Positions 23,053 through 33,794 of a stretch of 64,000 nucleotides of DNA are shown piece by piece (positions within the stretch are counted from its first letter, which is position 1; the number at the start of each line of letters is the position of its first letter). The notes beneath the pieces were generated by a model. That model worked only from the letters and a program-made list of their open reading frames with translations. It was not told the origin of the DNA and made no database searches. Where the stretch lies: NCBI GenBank assembly GCA_030278955.1, contig JAOANR010000006.1:30175124-30239123 (forward strand), in the 5' to 3' direction. Position numbers and translations under genes: made by a program. This stretch comes from Hygrophila difformis. Taxonomy: Eukaryota; Streptophyta; Magnoliopsida; Lamiales; Acanthaceae.

Positions 23053-23170
23053 GGCAATTTGATTTCTTTTTATTTAATTTATTTGTGGAAGAAAATTGAA
23101 TTGAAACCTAACGGAACTGCAATAATTGGATGAATGACCGACCCTACGCATGTTCGTAATCTAACCATAT

Positions 23171-23851
23171 ACTCTCACCGTCCGAAATGTGGCTACTTTC
23201 TTTGGGTATAATAGTTAAAGTGGTGTATGCATTTTGTGTTTAAGATTCTAATGAATTTTGATGTTTAACTTTGACTTAATATTATGTAATGATATCATTA
23301 GAGAAAAATATTCAAGTTTGAACTTGTTATAATCGTCTAATCGTGTAGTTTCATAATATATATTTTATACTCCCTCCGTCCCACCAAACATGTCCTGTTT
23401 GACTTTTTGGCACTGTTCATTGTTCAGCTTTGACTCAATTTTATTGCAAGTATAGATTCGGAAAATATAGTCGAATTAGGTCTTATTAGAATCGTATGAT
23501 CATGTAGTTTTAGAATATAGATATTAACGATTGAAAAAGTGCATTGGATTGTGTGCAAAAGTCAAACAAGACAAGTTAAATGGGACGGAGGGAGTACAAT
23601 TTTTATTTGTACCAATTTTAAAATATTAATAATGAAAGAAATGCTAGGGACTTTGGGTAGAAAAGTAAAAGTGTATTGGAATTTGTGCAGAATAGTAAAA
23701 GTAACACTTTTAATATAATTTGACAACAATTAAAATTCTAATCAAACTTATATTATTTTAATTTATCTAAAAATGGAAAGTGGCCAAATTTCGTGGAACA
23801 TCCAAAAAAGAAATAATAACCAAATTTCATGGGAACGAAGGGAGGGAGTAG
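23171..23851. mobile_element. Degenerate Stowaway-like MITE, interrupted
   Basis: The left end CTCTCACCGTCCGAAATGTGG and right end (reverse complement CTCCCTCCCTTCGTTCCC) are diverged Stowaway-like inverted repeats. The inner MITE at 23370-23594 lies within it. Confidence 0.45.
23370..23594. mobile_element. Stowaway MITE, 225 bp
   Basis: Perfect 14-bp terminal inverted repeats CTCCCTCCGTCCCA and TGGGACGGAGGGAG, flanked by TA on both sides (23368-23369 and 23595-23596), the Tc1/mariner target. Confidence 0.92.
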
Positions 23852-26428
23852 TAAATATTTAGGGTAAAGAAAAGATAATGGGCTCCTTGACCTGTATAAC
23901 ATTATGTGGCAGCCCAAGTTATCTGTTTTCTGTCACTCTTGCATCAGAATCAGCACAATCCTGTACACAGTAGGCCTAGAGAAGTTGAGATACAATAACC
24001 TCCCCACCAGTGTTCTTGTACACAGTAGGATTTGGAAGCAAATAATCTACTACTATTTCTCATTTGAGCTTTAATAATTACGTATATTCCAAGGATCGCA
24101 AGTGTCTAATCCGAAATCAAGATCAAGCAAAGAACAAGGAAGATCAAACAAGAAGGGAAACAAGAACAAAAACAACAAAAAGAACGAAAATACTTGGTGA
24201 ATTGGAGGGTGTGCTCTCGGCCACAACTCCAAAAACGCATAAGACCCGGACCCTTCTAGCTCGAACCATACGCCGCCATGAATTTGCTTCCAAGATCGAC
24301 CCCGTGGTGCCTCCTTCAAAACCTCCCCGTGTCACAACCCCAACAAGCTAGTTCTTGGAACCGATTTGCCATTTCTCCTCCTTGCAAGCCTCGGCCAAGG
24401 GTGTATGGAAGATAGGTGATGCCGTGGTTTTAGGAAAAGAAGAAATGTGGATACACACTTTGAGGGAACTCACCATCTCTCAAAGAAAGAAGATGAAAAA
24501 TAAGAGACTCTCTCTTCTTCTCTCAAAACCAAACTTTCATTCCTCAATCACAACTAGTGTTACAAAGTGATGGAGGCAAGGGTCCCCTGGACGTCCAAAG
24601 AGGATACCAAACAAGGCCCTAAACTAGCAAGCCAACTCCCTCCTCTCAACTCCTCACATACATACCTTACTTTAAGACATGATTCTAGTACAAACTAAAC
24701 TAACCTAGTATTAAGATGTATTCCCATATATGTTAATTATATTGACATTCACAAGTAGGAAAACATAAGTCATGTCCTAGACTAGGTTATTTTTTAGACA
24801 TGCCATAAAAACATAGGTAGACATATCTTGGAACATGTCTTTCTTCCTTGAAAGCCTCTTTCTTCCTCTTCTCTTGTCCAAACTAGCTCATTTCTTTCAT
24901 CTAGCTTCCTTTCGCAAACTTGATGCCTCTGTGGAACTTTGATCCTGCCATGTCGTCATACGCCACATCATCTCGTGCCACGTCATCACATGCTTGGATG
25001 ATTCTTCATGCCTTTTAAGCTCATTTGAAATGGCCTCCAAGTGTCCTTGCAACCTCTTCTTTTGCATTCGAGCCCACCGCAAGTAGTTGCTCTTGTTTGG
25101 ACAAGTTTGTCGGATTTGACATCCTTGTTATTATACCTGGTGGAAAAGGATTAGATGCACGGTTTAGCACTTGTCATATCCAATCCTCAAGTATGTCTAC
25201 AATATACTTGAGCTGAGATATAAGAGAATAACATCTTCCCAATTATCAATAAAACTAGTGTAATTGAAATAATTAAATTCAGTCATGTTAGGTAAGAGAT
25301 TGTTGAATTACACAAGTATGGACTCTTAAATGGCATGGTTAATCTGAATAAAAACAGTGTATTATTGGTTTCAATCTTTAACATTCTGTCCATAACATGC
25401 GTCGTATCTATACAAAATAGGATATAATTAAAAGCAAGCATGGTCAATCCATTTGAATGATACTATCATATAGTAGTAGATATAAATCACTATGCTGGTT
25501 TTCTTTTATCGTCCATGACTTACAAATGTTGTTGTTCAATATCCTACTCATGCAAAACCAATTGGGAGATACTATAATACAATTAATTTTTCGAGGTACA
25601 AACATATCACTCAACCAAATCATTAGCTAGAACCACAAATATATAGAATTAATCAAAGTCAGAAATACAAAAATATAAATTTGACTATGTTTACCATGAA
25701 TAGCACCATAGCAGAGCAGATATTTGTGTAGTGATTGACTGATTCACCTCAAATATGTATTTGGCTACATAGTAACATTTGATCTCCTTCTCAATATAAT
25801 GCCTAGCTTGTTTCCTGACTTTGTTTGTTGGCGGCCAAACACACCTTCCTAGCAGAGATATAAATGCTTTCTAGGATTTGTTGAATATATTCAACACAAA
25901 ATGTGCAATTATGTTGAATTATTAAACAAGTTGAGGACAAGGCCAACGGCTGTCCACTCTCATCCGCCTAATTTCAACAAAAGTAAAAAAGTAAAAACCC
26001 GTGTGTATTCTCCTTCGGGGAATTATAATTTATGTTCTATCCTGTTTTTAATTTTTTTTTTCATTTTATTATTTTGTTCTGTCGCCATCATACGATGCAT
26101 AATAATCAATAATTGCTTATCGCTCCCTACAAGAGCAAGATAATTAGATTATTACACAAGCTATAAAAGAAAGTATATTTAACAGATTATTAGCATAAAA
26201 TATTCCTCCAACCCTCATTTGAAACTCATTTATCGACTTTGCATTACATTTTACATATACAAACACCTATTTTATATAGCATGTTGAATGTATAAAATAC
26301 TCTTACTCCAGAAGCAGAAAAGGAGCAAGAAGAGAAGTTACTTGTACAACAGTTGAAAAATCCATAGTCTAATGTCAACCTCAACAACCTACTCTCCTCC
26401 TGGTGGTGATAAATTAATTAATTAATTA
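23852..26428. other. Unassigned non-coding DNA
   Basis: No supported gene. The part 24060-25150 has features of decayed LTR-element DNA (short Lys/Arg-rich frames and repeated GCCACGTCATC or CGCCACATCATC words near 24960-24990), but no LTR pair was found. The part 25230-26428 is AT-rich and without recognisable features, ending in a TTAA-repeat run at 26412-26428. Confidence 0.4.
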
Positions 26429-26433
26429 AACCG
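26429..26433. repeat. Target-site duplication AACCG, left
   Basis: Identical to 30020-30024, defining one insertion from 26434 to 30019. Confidence 0.8.
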
Positions 26434-26490
26434 TGTTAGGAAATATTCAGATCGAACCGATCACTCGAGCCACCATCCAATGCCCCTAGC
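26434..26490 (-). repeat. Terminal 57-bp LTR fragment
   Basis: Starts TGTTAGGAAATATTCAGATC and matches the first 57 bases of 27068-27440. It abuts the AACCG duplication. Confidence 0.8.
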
Positions 26491-27021
26491 ACTGCCGTCG
26501 CTGTTTGCCGTCCGCCGTCGCTGCCGCTGTGCGCGGCTCCCTTGTTCGACATCTGCGCGAATGCCGTCGCTGCCATCCCCTGCCTGCGCCTCCATTGCCG
26601 CTGCTTGGTGCAGCCTGTCCGAGCCGCTGTGCAGCCGTCGCTTCCCCCCCTCGTTTCAGTCGTGCCACCGCTGCCCGCTGCCATGTCCTCCGGTGCGAAC
26701 CCCGCCGCCTGATCCGCTGCTGCCAGAGCGCTGCCAACTCATTCCGCCGCCGCTGCTTGAGTGGATCGGCGCTGAGTCGCCGACTCGCACCACCACCGCT
26801 GTTATCCTTCCCGTCTCCATCAGCGTCAGTCGATTGTGCCTCTTGCGCTGTGAATCGTCACCTCCGTTCCCCGCGTGTGTGTAAGCCTTCCCAACCACTG
26901 CTGCTATTCCGAAGTGAAGATTGTTGCTGCTTTGAAGAAGCTTGGCGTTGCTTCTGCTGTTGCTGGAGCTAAAGAGTTGCTTCTGTTCGAGTTGTGTTTA
27001 GAAGAGCTCATTTATATAACA
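26491..27021 (+). other. GC-rich block in inverted orientation
   Basis: Rich in CTGCCG and GCCGCTGC words. In plus orientation it resembles the minus-strand leader of the same element near 29380-28910 (shared CGTTCCCCGC and TTCCCAACCA), so it seems inverted relative to the rest. It ends TATAACA and is followed directly by a plus-strand primer site. Confidence 0.5.
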
Positions 27022-27067
27022 GTGGTATCAGAGCTTAACGGTTCCAACCGTTAATCTCTGATACCAC
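27022..27067. repeat. 46-bp palindrome of two opposed primer-binding sites
   Basis: The left arm starts GTGGTATCAGAGCTTAACGG; the right arm is its reverse complement with one mismatch; the spacer is CC. Each arm carries TGGTATCAGAG, the initiator-Met primer site. Confidence 0.85.
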
Positions 27068-27440
27068 AGTTAGGAAATATTCAGATCGAACCGGATCACT
27101 CGAGCCACCATCCAATGCCCCTAGAACCTGCAAAACAACTCAAACAAACACTAACACACTTGTTAGTAACATTTAGGCTCAGAGAGCCCCAAACACAAAA
27201 GTCTATACCCAACCAGAGAGCAATGGAGGCAACCTCTCAACCCAACCACACCTTCATCGCCACGCCACAATCATGGGCTGCAGATGCAAGGATGTTGAAG
27301 CCACAAAACTATTACGGGGAGATCATCACCACTTACCGTTCTATTTCTCCAAAGGTGGGAGAGGACACTTTTATAGGGTTCAAGGGAAACCCTAACCTCA
27401 CATGGGCCGAGCCCAAATCAATGGGCCAAAAAACCCAACA
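27068..27440 (-). repeat. Internal full-length LTR
   Basis: 373 bp, same length as 29647-30019 and highly similar. In element sense a purine-rich GGTGGAGATTG precedes it (27441-27455). Confidence 0.88.
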
Positions 27441-29634
27441 ATCTCCACCTTGGACCATTGATCCAATTGCTCAAAGGGTATGATGTTTGGGAACACAATC
27501 ATCATCGCCAAACATGCACATGCAACTTACCATGACGACACACACACTCGCATGCAACACAACACAAAGTAAAGCACACAAAGCACACAAAGTATATGTT
27601 CTTATTAGTTGCAAAGCAATAACAGAAAGCAAAAACACATAGCACATAGCACATAACTAACACAAGATTCATAGCACAAAAAACATAGCACTAAGCTAAA
27701 CACAAAGATATATAGCACATTGCTCCACCTTGAATCACATATTAATAATGGGACTTTTCCTTTCAACCGATGTGGGTTTGGGTATCATACCCAACAATCT
27801 TCCCCTCAAATCAAGGACCACAATGCCATATGGCCTCTCCTCGAGCGACAATCAATCTTGATCCGCCAAATCATCTTGCACCGCCGCTCCAACGAACGGG
27901 ACACGCCGCCTGACCATCACAATATCAGGAAGACTTTCGACACAAGGCACCAAACACGAATCTCCATCGCGAGGACACAAACAAACTCAAACTGAGGGTC
28001 TCCCACATATTCAATCCACCTTGACTGATATTATCCAATTTCTCAAATTCTCATAATCACAAAGATTATCACCCAAATTTCATCATCTTGAACAAAACAG
28101 ATAATTATTTCCAAATCACCAAAATCATGCTCAAGTTAGCAAACAACAAGCTCCACCTCAATTCAAGCATATTATCCACAATAATCACAAAGACTTCCAA
28201 CCACATAAAAATAAATTTCACATATTCAAGCATGCTTGTCAATCAATATCCCATGCACAAAAGCAATATAGCTAATTAATCACATAATAACAACAAAGCA
28301 AATTAATCAAGGCAAATAAAAGATGAGAACACGCTTTTATACCTGAGCGGGAATGCCTTGGACCAATTCCCGACTTACCAACACAATGAGGAGGAGCACC
28401 TAGCTCACTTTACGGGCACACAGCCAATCACACTGCTACAACAACACAACTTCATTCTCTTCTTCACAAGTACATCCAGGCACACAGCTAATTTGACCTT
28501 GATTTAACTCCACCCAGCAATTCTTTCACACAGTCACGAGCACAGCTTCATTTCTTTAAGCACACAACAACATCACCAATTTCTCAAATTGGTTGCCCAC
28601 CTTCCACTTCCATTTCTTTAAAAAAAATTCCACTCTCTTTTTCACTAAACGGAATGTATTGCCCAGTGCCCAATTCTTCAATCTCATGCTGATTTCTCCA
28701 TTTCCATTGACAGCACCATTTCTTTGACCTTTTCTAAAACCCCTTTCAACATTTTTTTCACAAATCTTCTCAAGCACAAAGCTCAATCCTCCACAAACAT
28801 AAAATCAGCCCAAATTCGATTCTCCTCCAAATCTTCTTACTCATGGCAGCAAGCCCGCCCCCTCCCAAAATAAGATTTCCCATCACCATGGTAACAGCCC
28901 AAAGCTGCAAAAAAAAATGGTTGGGAACACTTCAATACAGGCGGGGAACGGCAGCGGCGGGACAAAACAAATGCATCGGCGGCGAGTGACGAGGGGAGCA
29001 GCAATGGCTGCACTGATCTCAGTCTCTAATTTCTCCACACAGCAACGGTGTGGGACTCTCCCAGGCGATGGCACAGCAGCAACGATTCGGAGGTGGCGCT
29101 CATGAAGACAATGGCGCCGGGGTGCAGCAGCGGCGGTGTCCAGTCGTGCGGGGGAGACGGAAGCGGAATCAGAGGCCGGCGAACGTTGACAGAATTGAGT
29201 CCGGAGGCAGAGGATTTGCTGCACACAGCAGCGGCTCAACAGAAGCAGTGACGACTCAGTGGCAGGCTCTCCATGGCGACTCAGCGGCGGCGGCGCTCGA
29301 CACAGCGGCGGAGGTAACATTCGTATAGGGCAGCAGCGGAGCAGAGGCGGCGCTAGGGTTTCCTCACCAAGAGGACGAACTCGAACTGGATTCCCACACC
29401 AAGGAATGAACACGAACGGACTTCCTCACAAAGAGGACTGAGACAAAGCCTCTGCTTCTCTCCATCTATAAATCGATCTGCAGTATCGACTCTTCATCCT
29501 TCCGTTCCTTCAGATCCAAATCTGAAACCCTTTCGATTCTTTTTCAAATCCAAGTGCCCGCTCCAAACATAAACTGTTTCTGCCTTCAATCGGAACAAAT
29601 CCGATTACCAACAAATCCGGTTCCAAACGTTAAT

Positions 29635-29645
29635 CTCTGATACCA
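29635..29645 (-). other. Primer-binding site (tRNA-iMet type)
   Basis: TGGTATCAGAG on the minus strand directly after the LTR at 29647-30019. Confidence 0.85.
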
Positions 29646-29646
29646 C

Positions 29647-30019
29647 TGTTAGGAAATATTCGGATCGAACCGGATCATTCGAGCCACTGTCCGATTGCCC
29701 TAAGCCCTGCAAAACAACTCAAACAAACACTAACACACTTGTTAGTAATATTTAGGCTCAGAGAGCCCCAAACACAAAAGTCTATACCCAACTAGAGAGC
29801 AATGGAGGCAACCTCTCAACCCAACCACACCTTCATCGCCACGCCACAATCATAGGCTGCAGATGCAAGGATGTGGAAGCCACAAAACTATTACAGGGAG
29901 ATCATCACCACTTACCGTTCTATTTCTCCAAAGGTGGGAGAGGACACTTTTATAGGGTTCAAGGGAAACCCTAACCTCATATGGGCCGAGCCCAAATCAA
30001 TGGGCCAAAAAACCCAACA
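29647..30019 (-). repeat. 5' LTR (element sense) of the three-LTR element
   Basis: 373 bp, TGTTAGG to CCCAACA on the plus strand. The reversed TATA box CTTTTATAG is near 29949. It is followed by AACCG. Confidence 0.9.
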
Positions 30020-30024
30020 AACCG
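30020..30024. repeat. Target-site duplication AACCG, right
   Basis: Copy of 26429-26433. Confidence 0.8.
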
Positions 30025-30504
30025 ACCTAGCAATCCAAATGTCATATTCAGGAATAATATCATTATCACTTCCCTCAAAAATTTTGTACCATCAATTCAT
30101 GTCATTCATAGCAATCAAAGCCTTCAACGATATGAATAAAAGTGTGTTAATACCGTTGGATAAGTTTTGATCAACGGACTTGATCTCCTCTCCAGGTATG
30201 TTAAATTATAACCGTAATTTTTTTTTTGGTCAACGCTCCTTATTTTTGATCAACGGTCAAGATTATACGAACATATGCTATTGTAACACTAAACATGTTA
30301 GGGTTTGACAGTGGAGATGGACAAAACTTAATTTCTAGGAAGCTTCCTCGAAAGTTGATCCTATTCCTATATAAATAGAATGTATGCAATCATGCTGCTA
30401 ATTTACCCTCAATCTTTGAGTCTTCACAACACATACACATATAATCTAATATTCCATTCTGTTAATTACTTTGCCTGCTTTATATAATACGATAGGTGTT
30501 CACT
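30025..30504 (+). promoter_or_regulatory. Upstream region of membrane-protein gene copy 2
   Basis: A TATA box (CCTATATAAATAG, 30366-30378) lies about 127 bp before the ATG. TGATCAACGG motifs near 30170, 30237 and 30249 resemble those upstream of copy 1. Confidence 0.55.
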
Positions 30505-31233
30505 ATGATCAGCTTCCAAGTGCAGGATACTCTGACAATTGATTTCAGGACGGTGCTCCTCGTGCTTCTTAACCTACTTAAACTAATATTGGCCTCCTTC
30601 TCCTCTTCTTCTTCCTCCTCAGGCCTTCCCTTTCATCTTCTTGCAACTGCTGCTTCCATTCACACCAATTTTGCCATTGCACTTGCTGCTTTCCTCCTCG
30701 CCTCCATTTCCATTACCATCATCCCTTTTGCCACACCTTTCCGAATTCTTGTCCAATTCTCCAGAAAAAGCTTTTCAGCCTCTTTTTTAGTTTGTTTTAT
30801 GGCTTCAGTCTACCTTCCTCACGCCTACTATTCTTATTTCATCGTCTTACTCTTGCTTCTCTTCTCCCATTGCCTCTCTGCAGCTTCATTCCTGTGCTTG
30901 CGTGATACTATTAATGCTCATCTGCCTTTTGGTGTTCATATATATTTGACTAGTGGAAGAGCAATAGGTGAAGATGACGCTGATAACATCGAGCTACCAT
31001 CGCCAACTGATGATGACACACTGGTCTTGGAAGAAGCCCGTCAAGGAGAACTCCATCTTTACTTAATAGTACTCCCTCCGTCCCATTCCAAATGTCATAC
31101 TTACTATTTTTGGATGTCCCATTACAAATGTCTTCTTTCTATAAATAGAAATAATTTTCCCCTCCAACAACTATGTGGACCCCACCATATACTCACAAAT
31201 CAACTCTACCTTGATTCTCGTGCCCAGCAGTAA
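30505..31233 (+). CDS. Unrecognised multi-pass membrane protein, copy 2
   Basis: 242 codons from ATG at 30505, chosen because it matches the copy 1 start; the in-frame GTG at 30496 is not a plausible plant start. Visible parts: an N-terminus with DTLTIDFRTVLLVLLNLLKL, a Ser run, three or four hydrophobic segments (roughly residues 13-30, 55-85, 95-130), the segment YLPHAYYSYFIV, and an acidic tail (GEDDADNIELPSPTDDD). I recognise no family or catalytic motif, so no function is offered. From about residue 190 the frame enters a Stowaway MITE (31072-31261), and the last 50 or so residues are MITE-encoded, whereas copy 1 stops after the acidic tail. A TATA box lies upstream. It could be expressed, but the C-terminus is probably not ancestral. 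Confidence 0.55.
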   Translation: MISFQVQDTLTIDFRTVLLVLLNLLKLILASFSSSSSSSGLPFHLLATAASIHTNFAIALAAFLLASISITIIPFATPFRILVQFSRKSFSASFLVCFMASVYLPHAYYSYFIVLLLLLFSHCLSAASFLCLRDTINAHLPFGVHIYLTSGRAIGEDDADNIELPSPTDDDTLVLEEARQGELHLYLIVLPPSHSKCHTYYFWMSHYKCLLSINRNNFPLQQLCGPHHILTNQLYLDSRAQQ

Positions 31234-31261
31234 CAAGACACTTGGAGTGGGACGGATGGAG
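31072..31261. mobile_element. Stowaway MITE, 190 bp, overlapping the coding end of copy 2
   Basis: Terminal repeats CTCCCTCCGTCCCA and TGGGACGGATGGAG (one mismatch), flanked by TA at 31070-31071 and 31262-31263. Confidence 0.9.
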
Positions 31262-31269
31262 TATTTGCC

Positions 31270-31560
31270 AAACAAATAATACTATATAATGTCGTCATAC
31301 TGTTTGTTGTTCTTTTTTCTTTTCTTGTTTTTTTTGGGGGATATTTTTAAGTGTTTGCATATTACTACATGTTTCTATATATTAAGATGTAGTATCTGCG
31401 ATTTCAATTTTCATTGAATTTGAAAAATTTTACATTTAAAATAACCGATCGAAAATATTTGAAATTTTTTCAGGGTTAAAAAATGCATCTAGTATAAAGG
31501 TTAGATATGGGCAAGTTCACACTTTATTATTTATGGAAAGTGGCAGAATAATGAAAAGAT
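31270..31560. repeat. Duplicated 3' flank of copy 2, first part
   Basis: Corresponds to 22290-22570 downstream of copy 1; interrupted at about 31560. Confidence 0.65.
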
Positions 31561-31764
31561 TACAGTTTTAGAGTTAAATGAATAGAGCCCTTAGCGCTCC
31601 ATTTAGCTTGTTTAATTTGTTAAAAGCAAGTGCTCGAACACAAACGAACCAAGCCGAACAACATAAACAAACTTGTTAAGCTTTTTCGTCTTGTCTTCAT
31701 TCGTGAAACTTAACGAGCCAAATAAAAAAATCCAAATTTTGGCTCGGCTCAATTCATTAAGGAG

Positions 31765-31980
31765 TAGAGCTGTTAAATGAGCATATATAGTCGTTTATGA
31801 ACTTGGCTCGGCTCAACCTCATTAAAAGATCGTTCACAAACAAAAACGATTCAAATAACACAACATAAATATGCTTGTTAAGCATAATGAACATGAACAT
31901 GCTCGTGTTTGTTTGTTAAGCTCAACGAGCCGAGCACAAATACCCACATTTTGGTTCGATTGTGCTCGTTAACAGCTCTA
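31765..31980. mobile_element. Short TIR element, 216 bp
   Basis: Ends TAGAGCTGTTAAATGAGC and GCTCGTTAACAGCTCTA are inverted repeats. The interior is rich in GGCTCGGCTC and GCTCGTGTTTG words, known from plant hAT-like MITEs. The flanking 8-mers do not match, so no target duplication is shown. Confidence 0.5.
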
Positions 31981-32191
31981 AGAATGACAAACTTTTTTTT
32001 TGAGAAAGATTTTTTGTGTAACAACCCAAAACAGTGAATTGCTTACAAATTCAAAAGGAAACCAACGAAACCACCAGACATACAGTACAGGACCAAAATG
32101 AAAAATGTGCGCCTTATGTTTTGTAGAAAATGGCTCCTCAGTCCTCCTAACATCCTATAGATGGCGTTTCGACAGTATGAAAATTCGATGA

Positions 32192-32527
32192 TCAACTTCC
32201 ATTACCCGAATTGGCACCTTCTGCAGCCTTTTTCTCCCTTTGTTTTTCCCTTTTCTTCTTGTTTTTCAGTGCATTCTTGCTCGTTTCACCTGCAGGGCTT
32301 GTTCCAAATAGCTCTGCCTGAACTGCAGCTGCCGCTTTAGCATGAGGAGGACGATAAGCACCAGGTTTCTGTACTGAAGAGTTGGAAGCAACAGCTTTTG
32401 AGGAGACCTGATTACTTTTTGACCCTTGTCCTTGTTTTGTTGGTGGTTCCAATTTCAAGGAATCAACAGATTTTAAAAGTTCTGCTATATCACCAAACTT
32501 TTCTGGGGACTCTGGTTTCCATTCCAC
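32192..32527 (-). pseudogene. Last exon of eIF2A, isolated fragment
   Basis: On the minus strand, 111 residues plus stop match the C-terminus of plant translation initiation factor eIF2A: VEWKPESPEKFGDIAELLKS, then KPGAYRPPHAKAAAAVQAEL, then SKNALKNKKKREKQREKK with a basic C-terminal tail. The eIF2A C-terminus is the part linked to tRNA, mRNA and eIF5B contacts. The exon is preceded by a normal 3' splice site (TTGTTTCAG, ending at 32528), so intron sequence is present and it is a DNA-level copy, not a processed transcript. The beta-propeller exons are not found upstream on this strand. It lies inside DNA inserted into the flank of copy 2, so it is most likely a captured gene fragment. Confidence 0.75.
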
Positions 32528-33034
32528 CTGAAACAATTTGTCAAGGGTTATATGGCGATATTGGAGGTTATATAAAGGGTATTGTGCTATTAGCGAATAA
32601 AGATATCATACCCAATAATTTGGAATGTTAAACAGATCAAAATGTACAGATTGAATCCTCAGAAGTCAGCAGCATGTTGGCAGTTGGCAATAATGTATTT
32701 TAGTCTTTCTTGTAAACATCATGTAATCTTAAGGCAACCGCGATAAAAATCCTCTTAAGGTGGTCTGAACTCAAAGTCTCCAGCAAGTCATTACATTATT
32801 ACTATTAAGTATCTCCTGCTGGCCATTCGCCCATTGACCTATTGGTATTTACACGAGAAAATGGTAACAGTCTCACCCAATCTCCTTGTTTCTGCAGCGT
32901 AACAGGGCAATTGGCAAATATAAAGATTCTTCCTCATCCATTCAAATGAATAAAATGTCCTTTGTTTCCACATCCTTACCCCCAAACTAGCACAGAGCCT
33001 TATTTCTTCCACTGTCGAACCACAACCCCCTAGC

Positions 33035-33775
33035 TAGGGATGGCAATGGATGGGAAGTGGATTGGAGAAGGTAAATCCATCTTCATCCATGAATGTTATA
33101 TTCATCATCCAACCCACTAAACATCCATCTAAAACTCAAGTCAAATTCAATCCGTCCATCAACCACGAGTGAAACGGGTGGATCGGGTGAATAATGGGTT
33201 TAAAACATGCATAAACTTACAATTATTTTAATTTTATTCAAAGTGAATTCATGTTTGAACATAAAGTCTAGAAAACTATACCTGATTTGTGATATATGAA
33301 AGTGACTATAAACGATATAGTAATGCCAAAAAGTGAAAGAATCGAACACTGAGAATGAAAAGGTCAAACGCGAAAATTATAAAATATGAGTTTTGACACG
33401 AGGAAGATTAGTCCATAAGGCCCCTCTTAGCAATGAGTGACAGAGCTACAGGGGAATTGTGAAAGGTTGGAATGGCGGATGGGACCGTGGAAGGAAAAAA
33501 ATAGAGGAAAAACAACGTTAGTTTGTTTACTAAAACATATTGAGTATATATATATGTATATACTTTAATAAAATATAATGGGTGTTTAATGGTTTGGATG
33601 GTGGGTTGGGTGATGGATCGGGTGGTGGGTTGGATGAGGCTAAATCCATCTCCGACCCGATCGGTCACCCAATCCCCCATCACCCTATAAGAATTCACTT
33701 TTATCGGATTTTCATTTATTTCGACGGGTTGGTCAATCGAATTTTGGGTGGGTGCGGGTAAAATTACCATCCCTA
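33035..33775. mobile_element. hAT-like non-autonomous element, 741 bp
   Basis: Ends TAGGGATGGCAATGG and ATTACCATCCCTA are inverted. The 8-bp flanks CCCCTAGC (33027-33034) and TCCCTAGC (33776-33783) match at 7 of 8. The interior repeats GGTGGATCGGGTG-like words and has no transposase. Confidence 0.7.
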
Positions 33776-33794
33776 TCCCTAGCCCATGCTAATT

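Larger units (their letters stand above)
26434..30019 (-). mobile_element. Non-autonomous LTR retrotransposon with three LTR pieces
   Basis: A single AACCG duplication brackets the whole structure. Read on the minus strand: a full LTR (30019-29647), primer site, 2.2 kb of interior without enzyme genes, a purine-rich tract, a second full LTR of equal length (27440-27068), then a second primer site facing an inverted one, a GC-rich block, and finally the terminal 57 bp of an LTR (26490-26434). A normal element would end at the second LTR. The GC-rich interiors produce many overlapping shadow ORFs that I do not accept as genes. Confidence 0.75.

Noticed and set aside
24064..24570. Lys/Arg-rich ORFs
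   Set aside because: No recognisable domain, opposing frames open too, flanked by LTR-like DNA.
26436..26972. Cys/Ser/Pro-rich and Gly-rich ORFs in the GC-rich block of the three-LTR element
   Set aside because: Composition-driven frames within retroelement leader DNA.
28883..29441. ORFs on both strands in the interior of the three-LTR element
   Set aside because: No gag, protease or other domain; same compositional artefact.
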